A stretch of 64,000 bases of DNA, taken from positions 133,007 through 197,006 of the forward strand of contig NW_025861622.1 of NCBI RefSeq assembly GCF_002878395.1, written 5' to 3'. The stretch is from Capsicum annuum (lineage: Eukaryota > Streptophyta > Magnoliopsida > Solanales > Solanaceae). The notes under the pieces were generated by a model that searched no databases, was not told the origin of the DNA, and worked only from the letters and a program-made list of their open reading frames with translations. How positions within the stretch are numbered: position 1 is the stretch's first letter; each line of letters opens with the position of its first letter. Both the position numbers and the translations under genes were made by a program. Below are positions 20,846 through 33,330 of this stretch, one piece after another.

Positions 20846-23412
20846 TGTAATACCCCATATTTTCCTAGCTTAAATTCGTTCCTAGAATGTTAAGAAATAG
20901 CTTCCAAAATGAATAATATTTATTCTAGGTTGAATTTTTGACATTTTAACTTTTCATTTCGTGGAAAATTGAATAATCTTTCCATCAATATCAAATTTTC
21001 CTAAATCCAACACTCAGTGAAGGAGTTATGGCATTTTTAAATTGATAGTGTTTCACCTAGACTCTTTGCGCATCGCAGAGCTAAGCAAATTGGCAGTTGT
21101 CAAATTCCAGTGAGACTCTGCAATTCTAGCGTATCGTGGAGGAGTCCTATTTCACATTTGTCAATTTTCAGCAAGCCTACGCGATAGTGGCACGTTGCGC
21201 CAGTGGCCAAAATGGCAAAACTTTTGGGTACTTCTATAGCTCCACATCACGGAGAAAACCTAGTTCCCACTCGTCCTTTTTCAGTGAGCCACCGCGATTG
21301 TGGCACATCGCGGTGGCCAGCTAAATTGAAAAAATGCTATATTTTCAGTTCCATCCAGAAGTTTAAAGAGGGTATTTTGGTAAATTTCCAAGCCCCCAAT
21401 TCCTCCAAACATAAGATTTAATCCTATTCTAAGCACATTAGGCTTATATTCATCAATTTTCTCTCAAACAAAAACCCTAGAGTTCAAAGCTCCTTCTCCA
21501 AGAAATCAATTCCACCATGGTTTCTCCAAGAAATCTTAAGATTGAGGATTCCCAAGGCCAGATAATCAAGAATCCATCTTGAAGAACTCAAATTGGAATC
21601 AATAGATCAAGTTTCTTCATCTAATCTTCAATCAAGGTATGTGGGGTTATAAACAAGGATACTCCTTTCATCCTTGTGCCTAAAACTTATTTTAAATTAC
21701 AAGGTTATTTGATTTTATATGATTTTTCATGGATTTAAAATTATGGTTCATATTCAAATGTTTCTATTTATAAGATTATGAGATTTCAAGAGAATTATAA
21801 GTTGAATTATATGTCTATTTTCATATTTACATGCTTATTGAAGTAATATTCAGATTTCGAGATGAATTTTCATTGTTTTCATTATCAAGCATGATTATTA
21901 TGATGCTTTTACATGAGTTTGATATATGGGTGTTAAGCGCCAAGTTTATACGTTGAGATTTTGAGAATGATGATGCTTTAAGCATCTTATGAGCTAATTA
22001 TTTCAGATTTTCTAAAAAGTTTTGATTTTTTCATCCTCAGATAAGTTTTGGAATCCACTTTACCGATTTACTACAGATTACAGAAAGCAAAATAGCTTTA
22101 GTTATAGATTTATTCAAATAAATGCATAACTAGTTTCATAATAAACCCTTATTCGAGTTTTAAAGTGGATTTCCATGAGATGAGTGTAGCAAATTAAAAG
22201 GAATAGTATTTAGCTCTTAGTTGGGTATGATTCCAAGGTCTCATATCCCAGAACTATGTGCCACCATAGGATTGAGATTAAGTGTCCATAGTGCGAAGAG
22301 TTATGATCACTTAAGCTGAGGTTATACTCCCTGGCAATAGTATGACATCTCTCCCCGATGTGAGGTTCCTTCCTTAGGAGGGCAAGACATTGAACTCCAT
22401 ATAGCTCGCATGATTTATGTCAATTAAGGGAGCCTCCGTTGCAGAACTGTTTTTCCCTATAATAAGCTTTTCAGAATAGTTTTAAAGTATCTCCCTTCGA
22501 ATAAAGTATTTTTCCTAAAGTTTTAAAGCTTACAGACTGCAGATTCTATAACAGAAAAAGTAACAGAAAAATTTTCAGCAAAACTCAGTGTTAAGGCTCA
22601 CAGTTTTACTCAGATTATGCTTTATAGAAAGATATTAACTACAGTTTTCAGCTTTTAGATTTCAAATTTAGAGTGAGTCCTTCTACACTTAGACAGGATG
22701 GTTTAAAAGAAGAAGAATACAAGTAAAACTTTTTGAACTAAATGTTATGACTTACTAGATTTATAAAGCATGATTTGCTTCTCCTGATTATTATTTTCAG
22801 CATTTCAGATATTCCAGCTTATGTGAGTAATTTACATTTAGCATGCATTGTTTTGCAAATTATGATGATGAGATGATGTTTTTACTTATGAATTTCACCC
22901 CCATATACTTAGTAAATCTTCAAAGTACTGATCCACATATATAGATATATGTGCTACATTGTCTCATAATGTAGGTATCATCTCAGTTGTAGCTCGCATA
23001 CTATATTCAGATAGTTTGCAGATTCCATCCAACAGATGATGAGTCCTACTTTAGGGACTGTAGTTAGATGTTATTGATGTACCTTATTTTCTTATTCATT
23101 TGTATTGATTAGTGATAGTTGGAGTCGCTTTCCAGCTATCTATAGTCAGTATAGTAAAGGCTTCACAGATGTCAGTTATAGTCAGTTATATATTTTCAGT
23201 CCCTCTTTTAGACTTTATCAAAATGTAAAAGTTGTATTGATATTGTATTTTTCCCAGATTCTATCATTATTATATTTTCACACAGTAAACTTAGTCGTTT
23301 TATGCATATCATTTAGTTGCTTATGAGTTATGCCAGTAGAAGGGTTAGCTTGGGGTCACTTGTGGTCCTAAGCACCATGTGACATCTTGGGATAGATTTT
23401 TGGGGCGTTACA
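20846..23412 (+). mobile_element. LTR D (gypsy, distant relative of the C LTR)
   Basis: About 2.57 kb from TGTAATACCCCATATTTTCC to ...TTTTTGGGGCGTTACA. Both ends match the C LTR pattern (TGTAATACCCCGAAC...; ...GATTTGGGGCATTACA), and the 'aagcaccatgtgacatcttgg' block before the end matches 'gagcaccttgtggcattctg' in C. It is preceded by a polypurine tract 'caagagagagatat' (20832-20845), so it is a 3' LTR. No PBS follows. Palindromic C+G-rich units occur at about 21060-21330 ('caccgcgattgtggcacatcgcggtgg'). Confidence 0.75.
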
Positions 23413-24493
23413 TAACATATGCATGATATAAATTAATGGGAGATTCCATGTTTAGGTCTGCAGACATGGTCTTTAGATGGAAAAAATAGTAGCCCTAGAA
23501 TTTCTTAAATTTGATTTGTGGTTGTGTCCAATATTTATTGGTGATGTAAGCTGGTGTGTATTGTAGTTAATGCTTAAATTAACTTATGGGTAATTGTAAT
23601 ATTGATAAGCTCTAAATTATTATTAATCACTAACAAATGTTGATTTACAGATTATTAGTGGCATGAAGTAAGTTAAATGAGATGGCTAGGTGGAGAAGTA
23701 TACATAGGGATAACTTAGGATTAAGATGGAAGTTGGATGCATTAAAGTGTGAAACAAATGTTTGGATGTGTTTAGATATTGAAAGTCCTGGATAAGCTCT
23801 CAAACATTATATGAAATATTGGTATGATTTGTGACCTAGTAGGTGGCAGTTAACTGTAGTCGAAAACTTAATTTTGATTTATATGTTGCTATGAAATGTC
23901 TCTTTGTGTACTTGTTACACTGCATGCTTAAGATGTGTAATTGTTGAATAATATCCTAAGTGTCTAATTATATATAAAGAGTTTGGATAAAAGGCTTGTT
24001 AGATTGTACATATGTGATTGGGAATTTTCACTGTGATTGTACTTATTGTGACATCAAATTTTTTTATAAGATGAACTGGTAAAATCATCATTACAGGATT
24101 AGTGAAATCTAGGAAGTTTAAGGGGATGTTGTAATACGGGTAGCATCACCATTAATTTAGGATAAAGGTGCCAACATTAGGTGTCTTGGATATTTGGTAC
24201 ATGGGCTAACCTCGTCCCTTGCGTGTTATGATCAGTAGGCAACCATAAGGCCTATTAGAATGTGCATAGAAGGTTGTGGTGAGTTTAACGATTCCTTGAG
24301 TGGATCGAATTTGTTATGTCTTAATCTTTAATTGGTTCCTTGAATGAATCAGTGGATATTGTTGTTGTTATATTGGATCTTTGTGTGGTCCATCAGGATT
24401 TTACTATAATTAAAAGGTATAATTTCTATTGATGTCTATTTAAGGAGGAACTGAGCCAATGTAAACTTATTGTTACTAATCATGATTTGTTGA
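23413..24493. other. Unassigned AT-rich interval flanking element A
   Basis: No coding remnant, PBS or LTR terminus is seen. It ends in 'gttga', the left 5-bp target duplication of element A (24489-24493). It should be contiguous with 56487 onward before A inserted; I could not confirm that it belongs to the same LTR as 57133-57430. Confidence 0.4.
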
Positions 24494-25908
24494 TGTCAGG
24501 AACCAAAACATGGTTATGATGACACTTATCGCGACCTATCCTTGATAAGTAATCTAATCAGCCAAATGATAAACAAAGATAAAAAACTAACCATAAGAAT
24601 AAAACAAGGCAAGACTGTTGAATGAAGTTAGGCATATCATATATGAATACAAAAGTCTGAACAAACAAAACCACCCCAAAATCTGATGTTAGAAGTGTAA
24701 GAGCATCTAAAGATATAACCAAATTTAAAAGATAAAGTCTCTCTCTTAAAGAAATAAATACAACTAAAGGTGGATAACATCTGAATTATCCCTGAACTCT
24801 GGAGCACATTAGCACCTCAGAGAATCTAGAAACTCCACACCAATATCAATCACTATCGGTGGTACAAGAACTAGGATCTGCACTGAAAGGCATATAGGAG
24901 TGAGTATCGTCCACTTGTACATAGTAGTTATCATATGCTGATTGAGCATAGTTGAGAATAATATTAGTAAGGAAAGCTATGATCATGTCACTTGCAAATA
25001 AAAAGGTTTCCAAATTGTAGCTTACACCATCTCCACTAACAATTCTAATATAAATATAGAAATGCAAACAACACAAATATACACGATGAATATATGAAAA
25101 CTAAATATAAGTAAAGGGAAATTAAAGAATCATAAAATATGTATAGGAAACAAAATGAAATGATGATAGAATAAATGGTGAAAGTCATCACTTTCTTTGT
25201 AAACCTACCAAGCTCACAACTTCTAAGTTAGGCTCTACATGAGTTCGCAATCCCTATTCTATAACTCATATCTCAAATATCAATCAACCTCTTTTGCTCG
25301 TGTTCACGAAGAGTGTTTCTATAAAACATATTATTTTCTTTTAAAACCAGTATTCCTCAATGGTATCGATATCTAATAAAGTGTATGTACGAAATGAGGA
25401 TGTAATTCTCACAATCAATCAGTATACAGATATTTGATTCATCCAACAAGTATATATAAGTGAGACCCAAAACCAACTCATATGTCTACAATTTATGATT
25501 TATCAACTCTAATTAGGCAGCATTGGAATAAATATACATGTCGGACATCATTAATATCATATCATCCCCTAGCTCAGGCATTCCAATCATGATGAGGCAA
25601 CCAATGCTCAAAAAGGCCTATACTAACAATTCAAGCCCTCACACGAGCATTATATATAGAATAAATATATTTAAAAATAAAAATAAGGCTAAAGATGTCA
25701 AATGAATCCCCCACATAGGAAACACACAATATAAGATATCATAAGTCAACAACAATAAAATATAAGCCTCTACTCGAGCATACAACAGTAATAATAATCT
25801 CTAAATACAAACCCTATAGTTATTTTACTCAACCAATAACATAATTTTCTTATTTATTATCGCCCATGTCCATTGAAAAGAAGTTAGGCGATAACCTACC
25901 TCGAAACT
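24494..25908 (-). repeat. Element A 3' LTR, distal part
   Basis: It aligns to 43205 onward (for example 'aggaaccaaaa', 'aaataagtacaactaaag', 'ggtggtac(a/t)(a/c)gaactaggatct') and then to 54436-55290, and stops at the B insertion. The last five bases (aaact, 25904-25908) are the left target duplication of B. A 76-codon open frame on its minus strand (25076-24846) has no family resemblance and I regard it as chance. Confidence 0.8.
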
Positions 25909-28237
25909 AAAACACCCCATATTTTAGCCCTTGAAAATTACTTGAGCTTTGAGCTTACTGTTTTGGTTACAATTTGATCCCATGAGTCATAGGATGTCTA
26001 GATGGGTCAAGTGACCCTAGTCATAAGGTGACCAGTTTGTGGTGTTGAGTTTCTAGCCTGGGAATAATTTGAGGGCATAAGTCATAAAGACTCGTGATGA
26101 GTCATATGGAGGAATCAAAACCAAATCAAGTAAATTTGTGGATTGATTCTTCTTTGAGTATGAGTGAATCACTAAGATCCATAAGGATATATTATGAGTT
26201 GGATGAAATCATAGAAAGTCTAGAGTTTAGCCATTTGAGTTCTGTGCTCACTACGATTGGACCTTATGAGTCGTAACGTCTTATTACGGGTTGGTTGGTT
26301 AAGCTGTAAGTATAGCATCTTGTGTTATTGGTAAAACTATCTAGTTTATGAATCATGGTGAGAATTTATAAAGAGTGGTTATGATTCTATGGTTGACTCG
26401 TAGTCAAAGGCGATATTTTTCTAGCTTTTAAGTTAAGGGCATTCTGTATAATTCCTTTTTGCTCAACTTGAAACCCAATTATTATAAGATCTTTAGGTTA
26501 TCATTGGTCCTTATAAACAAATCAAATATACTCTCAATCACTGTCAAATCCACAAGGTCAGGAACACTAAGGGTTTCCAAGAGAATAATCAATTGAGGCT
26601 TCCATGGGTGATTTATCTCCATACTAGTTGGTGCTTAAGTTATGTTACTCTTCCCTCATTATCAATTTTATAAAATTATGTGATTTAAAGTATTATTCAT
26701 GGAATATTGATATTAGGTTTTGAGCTATGGATTGAGGGTTTTTACTATAAATTAGTTAAATGCTTCTTTCATAAAATTTATGAAACTTTTGTGTTTAAAA
26801 TGATGGTTGGTAAATGCAGTGGGGTGCAAGAAAAAGGTGGATAGAAATAGGGGTACAATTAAATCCCCAAATTGATTATTTTGGAATGAAAATTGGTAAT
26901 AAACTCAACCCACTTGCATAGTTGATTTTGATTTATGTATTACCACTCAGCTTGGCTTGTTTTCTTGAAACTAATGCATGCTGCAAATGGTTAAATGGTT
27001 AATGATAGTTTTAAAAATCTTATAGGGTACAATGGGATCCCCTAAATTAATGATTTATGAAAACCTTATGGGTACACGAAAATCCCTCAAGTGATTTTAA
27101 TAATAGAGTCTACAGGGTACATGGGAATCCCCTAAGTCTTGGCTTAATGATATTGCTTACAAGCTATAGTTGGTATGATGATACCATTTAATAATTCCTT
27201 AATAATTGACTCCTGAAATTAGTGGTTTATTTATGCGTTGAATGTTTTAATTGGGCAATAATGGGGGTTGTTATAGCTAGCCGTGAAGGCGTGAGTTTGA
27301 AAGATAGAAACTGAAAACTCATGTTTGTCAACGTGAGGGTTGGTGTTGATGAACATGTGTCTGTAGGGGTACAAGGTAATGCCCAGATTCAATACATATA
27401 TATATGTATCATGGAGGGCGAAGGGTTCAAGGGAATCGTCAACCATTTATGATATCTTTGGTTCTTGCGGCTAATATACACTGGAACCCATTCAAGGGTA
27501 ACACTGGACCCATCTAGTCTATGGGTGGACTTATAACTATAAAGATACACAGTCTAGGTTAAGGATTTAAAATGTATGCTAAACCTTATTCCCTATCCTG
27601 ACATCATATATGTGTATAAATATATTCGTATATGGTTATATTGGTTTGACCTGGTTTTAGATTGATGGCATTACTTTATATTTATCCCTAATTTACATGC
27701 TAGACTACACCCCACTAACTGTCTTCAGACGCTGTAGCCCCATGCGATACAGAAATCAACCATACTTTTACTCCTCTTACTCAATTACTAGGTAATCCAA
27801 GGATAACTTTTGAGTCAGACTAAAATAGTGAGCTTGCATACTTTAGAAGATCCCATTTTATACTATTGATTTATTTATGTATTTACTATTTATTTAGTCT
27901 TGGTTTTGTCGATGGTCGAGGGAATGACTAATTGGATAATCTTTGATTTTGATTAGAGGTTTTGTCAGACTACTGTGGGCATGGGTGATGTTAATATCGG
28001 TGTTGACATTGGCATTGGTATTGGTATTGGTTGGAATTTTTGTTGTGAATGAATGGTTTTGGTTATATACTTGATATAATGTTTTAAAATTAATATTCTC
28101 TTATCTTATTACATGTTTGGAAGTTATCCAACACAGGGTGTAAGGGGGTCAATGGTTTGGGTATTGGGGGTGGTTTCCTATCCTGGTTGGACTTGAGATA
28201 CCCGACATGACTAGGCCTGGGTTTATCTTTATGTTAG
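25909..28237 (+). repeat. Element B 5' LTR
   Basis: 2329 bp against 2317 bp for the 3' LTR, starting AAAACACCCCAT and ending near TTTATGTTAG. It carries repeated 'gagtc(g/a)ta' motifs (about 25984, 26072, 26090, 26268, 26397), the equivalents of which persist in the 3' LTR. The same LTR family is also seen at 1-1150 and from 63618. Confidence 0.85.
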
Positions 28238-28239
28238 AT

Positions 28240-28252
28240 TGGTATCAGAGCC
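28240..28252 (+). other. Primer-binding site of B, initiator tRNA-Met type
   Basis: TGGTATCAGAGCC lies two bases after the LTR. It is complementary to the 3' end of plant initiator tRNA-Met and is intact. Confidence 0.9.
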
Positions 28253-28446
28253 TACGTTCATGCTTTATTAGGTGTCCATGAATCCTTTTCAAGTAGAATC
28301 TATTTTATAGGTGTGTAGCATGCCACACTGATAAGGGAAAGGCTACGAGGTATTTAGAAATCTTTCTCATTATTGTGTTTTATTTTTGGGCTATAGAGTA
28401 TAAGGTCTTAGATCTCTCTAATTTCTTTTTGTTAGCTTTTCAGATC

Positions 28447-29830
28447 ATACCCTCTAAGAAGATTTAATGTCCGTGGGAACCCTTTTGTCCCATTTAAGGA
28501 CAATGGAAAAGGAGCTCGTCTTACTCCATGGGTTCAGACTAGGTCTAAGGCCACTACATTTGATATTCCTAATAAAGCTCCACCAATTCCTACTATCCTT
28601 CTTCAGATACCTCAAACTGAAGTATCTATTGCTGAGTTTTGTCAGTCGATCTATTTGCTCACTCAGTTGGTTACCTCTCAGACTGAGCATGTGGATTCTA
28701 TTTCTCTATCATCTGAGGCCACAAGAGTTAGACAATTTATGAGGTTGAACCCTTCTATTTTAACTGGTATAAAAGTTGTGAAAGATCCTTAATATTTCAT
28801 AGATACAATAGAAAAGATTTTTTATATGATGTATGTTACTGAGCTAGAAGGTATGGAGTCTGTAGACTATTAGTTGAAAAATATAGTGCATCAGTGGTAT
28901 AAAGAGTAGGAGCAACTCAAGGGCTTGGATATTAAGTCCACCCTATGGGAGGATTTTTCTACTATTTTTCTCGATAGCTTCTTTCCTTAGGTGTTGAGGG
29001 AGGCAAAGGCTGAAGAATTAATGAATCTATGGCAAGGAGGGATAATAGTTAAGTCGTATGCCCTGAAGTTTCATCAATTGTCCCGATATGCTCCTGAGTT
29101 GGTGCATAGCATGAGGGCTAGAATGAGAAAATTTGCTTTTGGGTTATCCCATTATTTGATTATAGAAAGTAAGACTGCCTTATTGAACAAGGTTATGGAT
29201 ATTTCCTGACTGGCTGTGTACATGTAGCAGGTTAAGGTAGAGAAGAAGAAGAAGGTGGAGACAGGGGATAGGCATAATAAAAATTTTAGATTTTCTGCTC
29301 AAAGTGAAGGTCAGCAACAAAGTGGCAGGGATGCTGGAAAGTGGCCTAAAAAGAAATGGGGCAATTCTAGTTCGTACTTGATAGCTATTGCTCCTTACCC
29401 AAAGTCATATGGTAATTAATTCTTTTAGGGTGGCAATAGTTCTAGGGCACAGGGTGCCCAATCTCAGACCAGTGTGGCCCAATCAGCTCTATCATATCCT
29501 ACTTGTAGATTTTATGATCGATTGCATTGGGGTTTGTGTTATAAAAGAAGGGAAAAGTGTTTCAAATATGGTCATCTAGGGCATACTCTTAGAAACTGTC
29601 CCATCGATAAGGATGCTTCTGGGGGAAACACGACTCTGGTTGCCTCTTCATCAGCTCCTACACAAAAGGGTGTACCATCTGGATTCGGCACTGGTCGAAA
29701 TTATCTCTATGCTCTCACTACTCGCCAGGAGTCTGATCCATCTCCAGATATTGTTACTGGTATGTTAAAACTCTTTTTTTGTAATATGTACTATTTAATT
29801 AATATGGGGTCCACTTTTTTTGTGTGACCC
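28447..29830 (+). pseudogene. Element B gag (broken)
   Basis: Capsid precursor. The expected start is ATA (28447-28449) followed by PSKK, where element C has ATG-PPKK. Typical gag core: 'FYMMYVTELEGMESVDY', 'LREAKAEELMNLWQGG', 'VKSYALKFHQLSRYAPELV' (28790-29210). The zinc knuckle 'CFKYGHLGHTLRNC' (about 29549-29600) has Tyr in place of the second Cys of CX2CX4HX4C. Stops occur repeatedly in the first 300 bp and near 29205-29230 and 29418. Confidence 0.8.
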
Positions 29831-32800
29831 CTTTTATGGTTATGCATTTTGGTTTTGATCCTGAGTGTATTTTGGACATTTTTCTAGTTCTACCTTAGTA
29901 GGTGACTCTGTGGTGGCTAGAGTAGTCTAAATGGGTTGTGTGGTATCTATGGGTGGTAGGGAGACTTTGGTGGATCTTTTTGAATTAGACATGGTTGATT
30001 TTGATGTCATATTGGGGATGGACTGGTTGCACTCATGCTATGACTCTTTAGATTGTTGGACCCGTAAGGTCATTTTAAACTCCCTACTGAGCCAGTTATT
30101 GAGTGGGAAGAAGGATCTCTAGTGCTTAAGGAAAGGTTCATATCGTATCTTAGAGCCTATAACTTGATTTCTAAGACGTGTCTCTATCATTTGATCTGGG
30201 TTAAAGCTTCTAACTCAGTGGGACCTTCTTTAAATTTAATCCCTGTGGTAAATAAATTCCCTAAGGTTTTCCCTTTGATCTTCCCAGTGTCCCTCCTTAT
30301 AGAGAGATTAATTTTGGGATTGATCTTATTTTGGACACTCGCCCTATCTCTATTTACCTATATAGAATGGCTCTAGCAGAGTTGAAAGAGATTAAGGAGT
30401 AATTAAAAGATCTTTTAGATAAGGGTTTCATCCGTCCTGGTGTGTCCTCGTGGGGTACACCAGTATTGTTCGTGTGTAACAAGGACGATTCCCTTCAGAT
30501 ATGTATTGATTATCAACAGTTGAATAAAGTGATGGTAAAGAATAAATATCCTCTTACAAGGATAGATGGTTTTTTTGATTAGGTTTAGGTGATAAGTTTT
30601 TCTCTAAGATTGATCTTCAATCCGGGTATCATCAGTTAAAGATTATGGATGTGGATATCCTTAAGACTAATTTTCATACCCGATATATAAATTTCAAGTT
30701 CTTAGTCATGTGATTTGGGTTGACTAATGTCCTAATGACATTCATGGACTTTATGAATTGGGTCTTTTGTCAGTTTTTGGAGTTTTTCATTATTGTATTT
30801 ATTTATGATATTTTGGTGTACTCTAAGAGTTAGGTGGATCATGCCGATCACCTCCGTATTATGTTGTATACCTTGAAAGACCATCATATGTATGCTTAGT
30901 TCTTTAACTTTGAGCTCTGGTTGAATGTAATTACTTTTTTGGGTTTTGTTATATCAAGTTTGGGGATCATGGTGGATCCACATAAGGTTTCAGTTGTTAA
31001 GAAATAGCCTACACCCACACCTCCAATTGATAACTGGATCTTTTTAGGTTGAGCCGATTACTACAGGAGATTTATGGAAAATTTTTCTTCTATAAATGCC
31101 TTGATGACTAATTTAACTAAGAAAAAAGTGAAGTTCTTATGGTTTGATGCTTGTAAGGGTAGTTTCGAGAAGCTAAAGGATAATTTTAGTTTGGCTCTGG
31201 TCTCGACTTTGCCTAAATGCTCTAATGGTTTTGTGGTCTATTGTGATGTGTCCTATGTGGGGCTTGGTTACATTTTTGATAAAACATGGAAAGGTGGTAG
31301 CTTATGCCGTTAGATAGTTGAAGGTGCATGAGAAGAATTATCTAACTCATTACTTGGAGTTTTTACCTGTGGTGTTCATATTAAAAATCTGGTTTTACTA
31401 CTTTTATATAGTGTATGTGGATGTCTTTTTGGATCATAATAGCCTGCAATATGTGTTCAATTAGAAAGAACTAAATCTTAGGCAAAGAAGGTGGCTTGAG
31501 CTACTCAAGAATTACTACATGAGTGTTCACTACCATCCAAATAAATTTAATGTTATTTCTAATGCTCTTAGCAGGTTATCCATGGGAAGTCTAGCTCATG
31601 TGGATGTACATAAGTGGGAGTTAGTAAATAATGTTCATCGTTTGGCTAACTATGAAGTTCGCCTCTTGAACTCTAAGAATGGTGGTGTGTTTGCTCAAGA
31701 GGTGGCAAAGTTCTCTCTAGGTGCCGAGGTAAAAGAAAAACAAGTGTTAGATCCTATCTTGAATGCAACTCAAGGAAGATGTAGGTGTGCAGAAATTGAT
31801 AGCCTTTTAGGTTAGTAGTGATGGTACCTTGTGGTACCAAGAGAGGTTGTGTGTTCTCGATGTTGATGTGTTGCGAGAGAGGATCTTGGCCAAAGCTCAT
31901 GAGTCACGTTATGCCATTCATCCTGGTTTGATGAAGATGTATCGTAATCTTAAGGAGATATCTTAGTGGAACAATATGAAGGGAGATGTGCCTAATTTTA
32001 TGGTAAATACATGGTGTGCCATCAAGTGAAGGTTGAACATTTGTTGTTCGGAGGGTTGTATCAAGAAATTGAGTTGCCCGTGTGGATATGGGAAGTGATT
32101 AATATGGATTTTATTACCGGTCTTTCTTAGTCTTGGAATTAGTTTGATTTGATTTAGGTCATCATGGATAGGATCACTAAGTCTGCTCACTTTTTGCCAA
32201 TGAGGACTAACTTTTGACTGGAGGATTATGCAAAATTTTCATTGAGGAAATTGTGAAGTTGCATGGGGCGCCTGTGTATATCATGTCTGATCGTGATATT
32301 AAGTTCTTATCACAGTTTTGGCAGTCATTTAAGAGAGGTTTGGGGACCAAGGTGAGCCTTAGTACTGCTTTCAACCCGCAGTTGGATGGGCAAACGGACA
32401 AGGCTATTCAGATATTGGACAATATGCTCCGAGCTTATGCAATTGACTATGGTGGTAGCTAGGTTGATCATTTTTCTTTTATAAAGTTTGCATATAATAA
32501 TAGCTACCACTTTAGTATTGGGATGGCTCCATTTGAGGCCTTGTATAGTAAGAGGTGTAGGTCTCCCATTGGGTAGTTTAAGGTTGGAGAGGCAGAGATT
32601 TTTGGCCAGAATTAGGTTCACCAAGCCAAGGAGAAGGTGATTCAGGATAGCCTTAAAGCCTCCAAAATAGCCAAAAGTACTATGCAGATGTGAGGCATAG
32701 GAAGTTAGCATTTAAGGTTGGTAATTGGGTGTTCTTAAAGGTATCTCCCATGAAGGGAGTGATGCAGTTTAGGAAGAAGGGGAAGCTCAGTCCCCAGTAT

Positions 32801-33154
32801 GTTGGCCTGCACTTGGTCTTGAAAAGGGTTGGTAATGTTGCATATGAATTGGAGTTACTCTCTAGTTTGAGCTCTATTCACTCTGCATTCTACTTGTTGA
32901 TGTTGAGGATATGTGTGGGTGATCGATCCCTAATTGTGCTTATTAAGGATATTCGTATTTCAGATTCCTTGTCTTTTGAGGAAGTCCCAGTTGAAATTTT
33001 GGATCGGTAAATTCATTCGTTGTAGACAAAGGACATATCTTTGGTAAAGGTTTTATAGAGGAACCATAAGATTGAAGATGCTACTTGGGATGTCAAAGAG
33101 GACATGATGTCTAATTATCTATTGCAATTTCTTATTCCAGAAAATCGTGCTTAA
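29831..33154 (+). pseudogene. Element B pol: protease, RT, RNase H, integrase, chromodomain (broken)
   Basis: The protease starts just before this interval, at about 29752; its active site is altered ('LINMGSTFF' near 29795 in place of a D-S/T-G-A/S motif) but its tail is typical ('MVDFDVILGMDWLHS'). RT (about 30375-31000) shows '[20 protein letters not shown]', '[10 protein letters not shown]' and FIYDILVYS where FIDDILVYS is expected, so one catalytic Asp is lost. RNase H is near 31200-31520 ('VVYCDVSYVGLGY'). Integrase has 'RYAIHPGLMKMYRNLKE' (near 31920), a core from about 32090 and 'FNPQLDGQTDKAIQILDNML' (32370-32430). A chromodomain lies at about 33035-33130 ('LVKVL.RNHKIEDATWDVKEDM'); the frame ends at TAA 33152-33154. 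Many stops, mostly TAG, and several frameshifts. Confidence 0.88.
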
Positions 33155-33314
33155 GGTATGTGTTAATCTTAATATCTTTGTTTTCTGTCTTTGTTAAAGG
33201 GAAATTGTAAATTACTTGGTATTCTAGTTTTCTGTCTTAAAGGTAAGAGTAGTGATGTTTGGGGTCACATCATACCGGTAAATACCTTGTCCCATCATTC
33301 GAGGATGAATGATC

Positions 33315-33330
33315 CTAGTGGGGGAGAATT
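33315..33330 (+). other. Polypurine tract of B
   Basis: 'tagtgggggagaatt' ends against the 3' LTR start. It is the RNase H-resistant primer for plus-strand DNA synthesis. Confidence 0.8.

Noticed and set aside
28239..28252. Possible tRNA-derived sequence
   Set aside because: The match to tRNA-iMet covers only the 3' end complement expected of a primer-binding site, with no cloverleaf around it. The same applies to 46521 and 5226.
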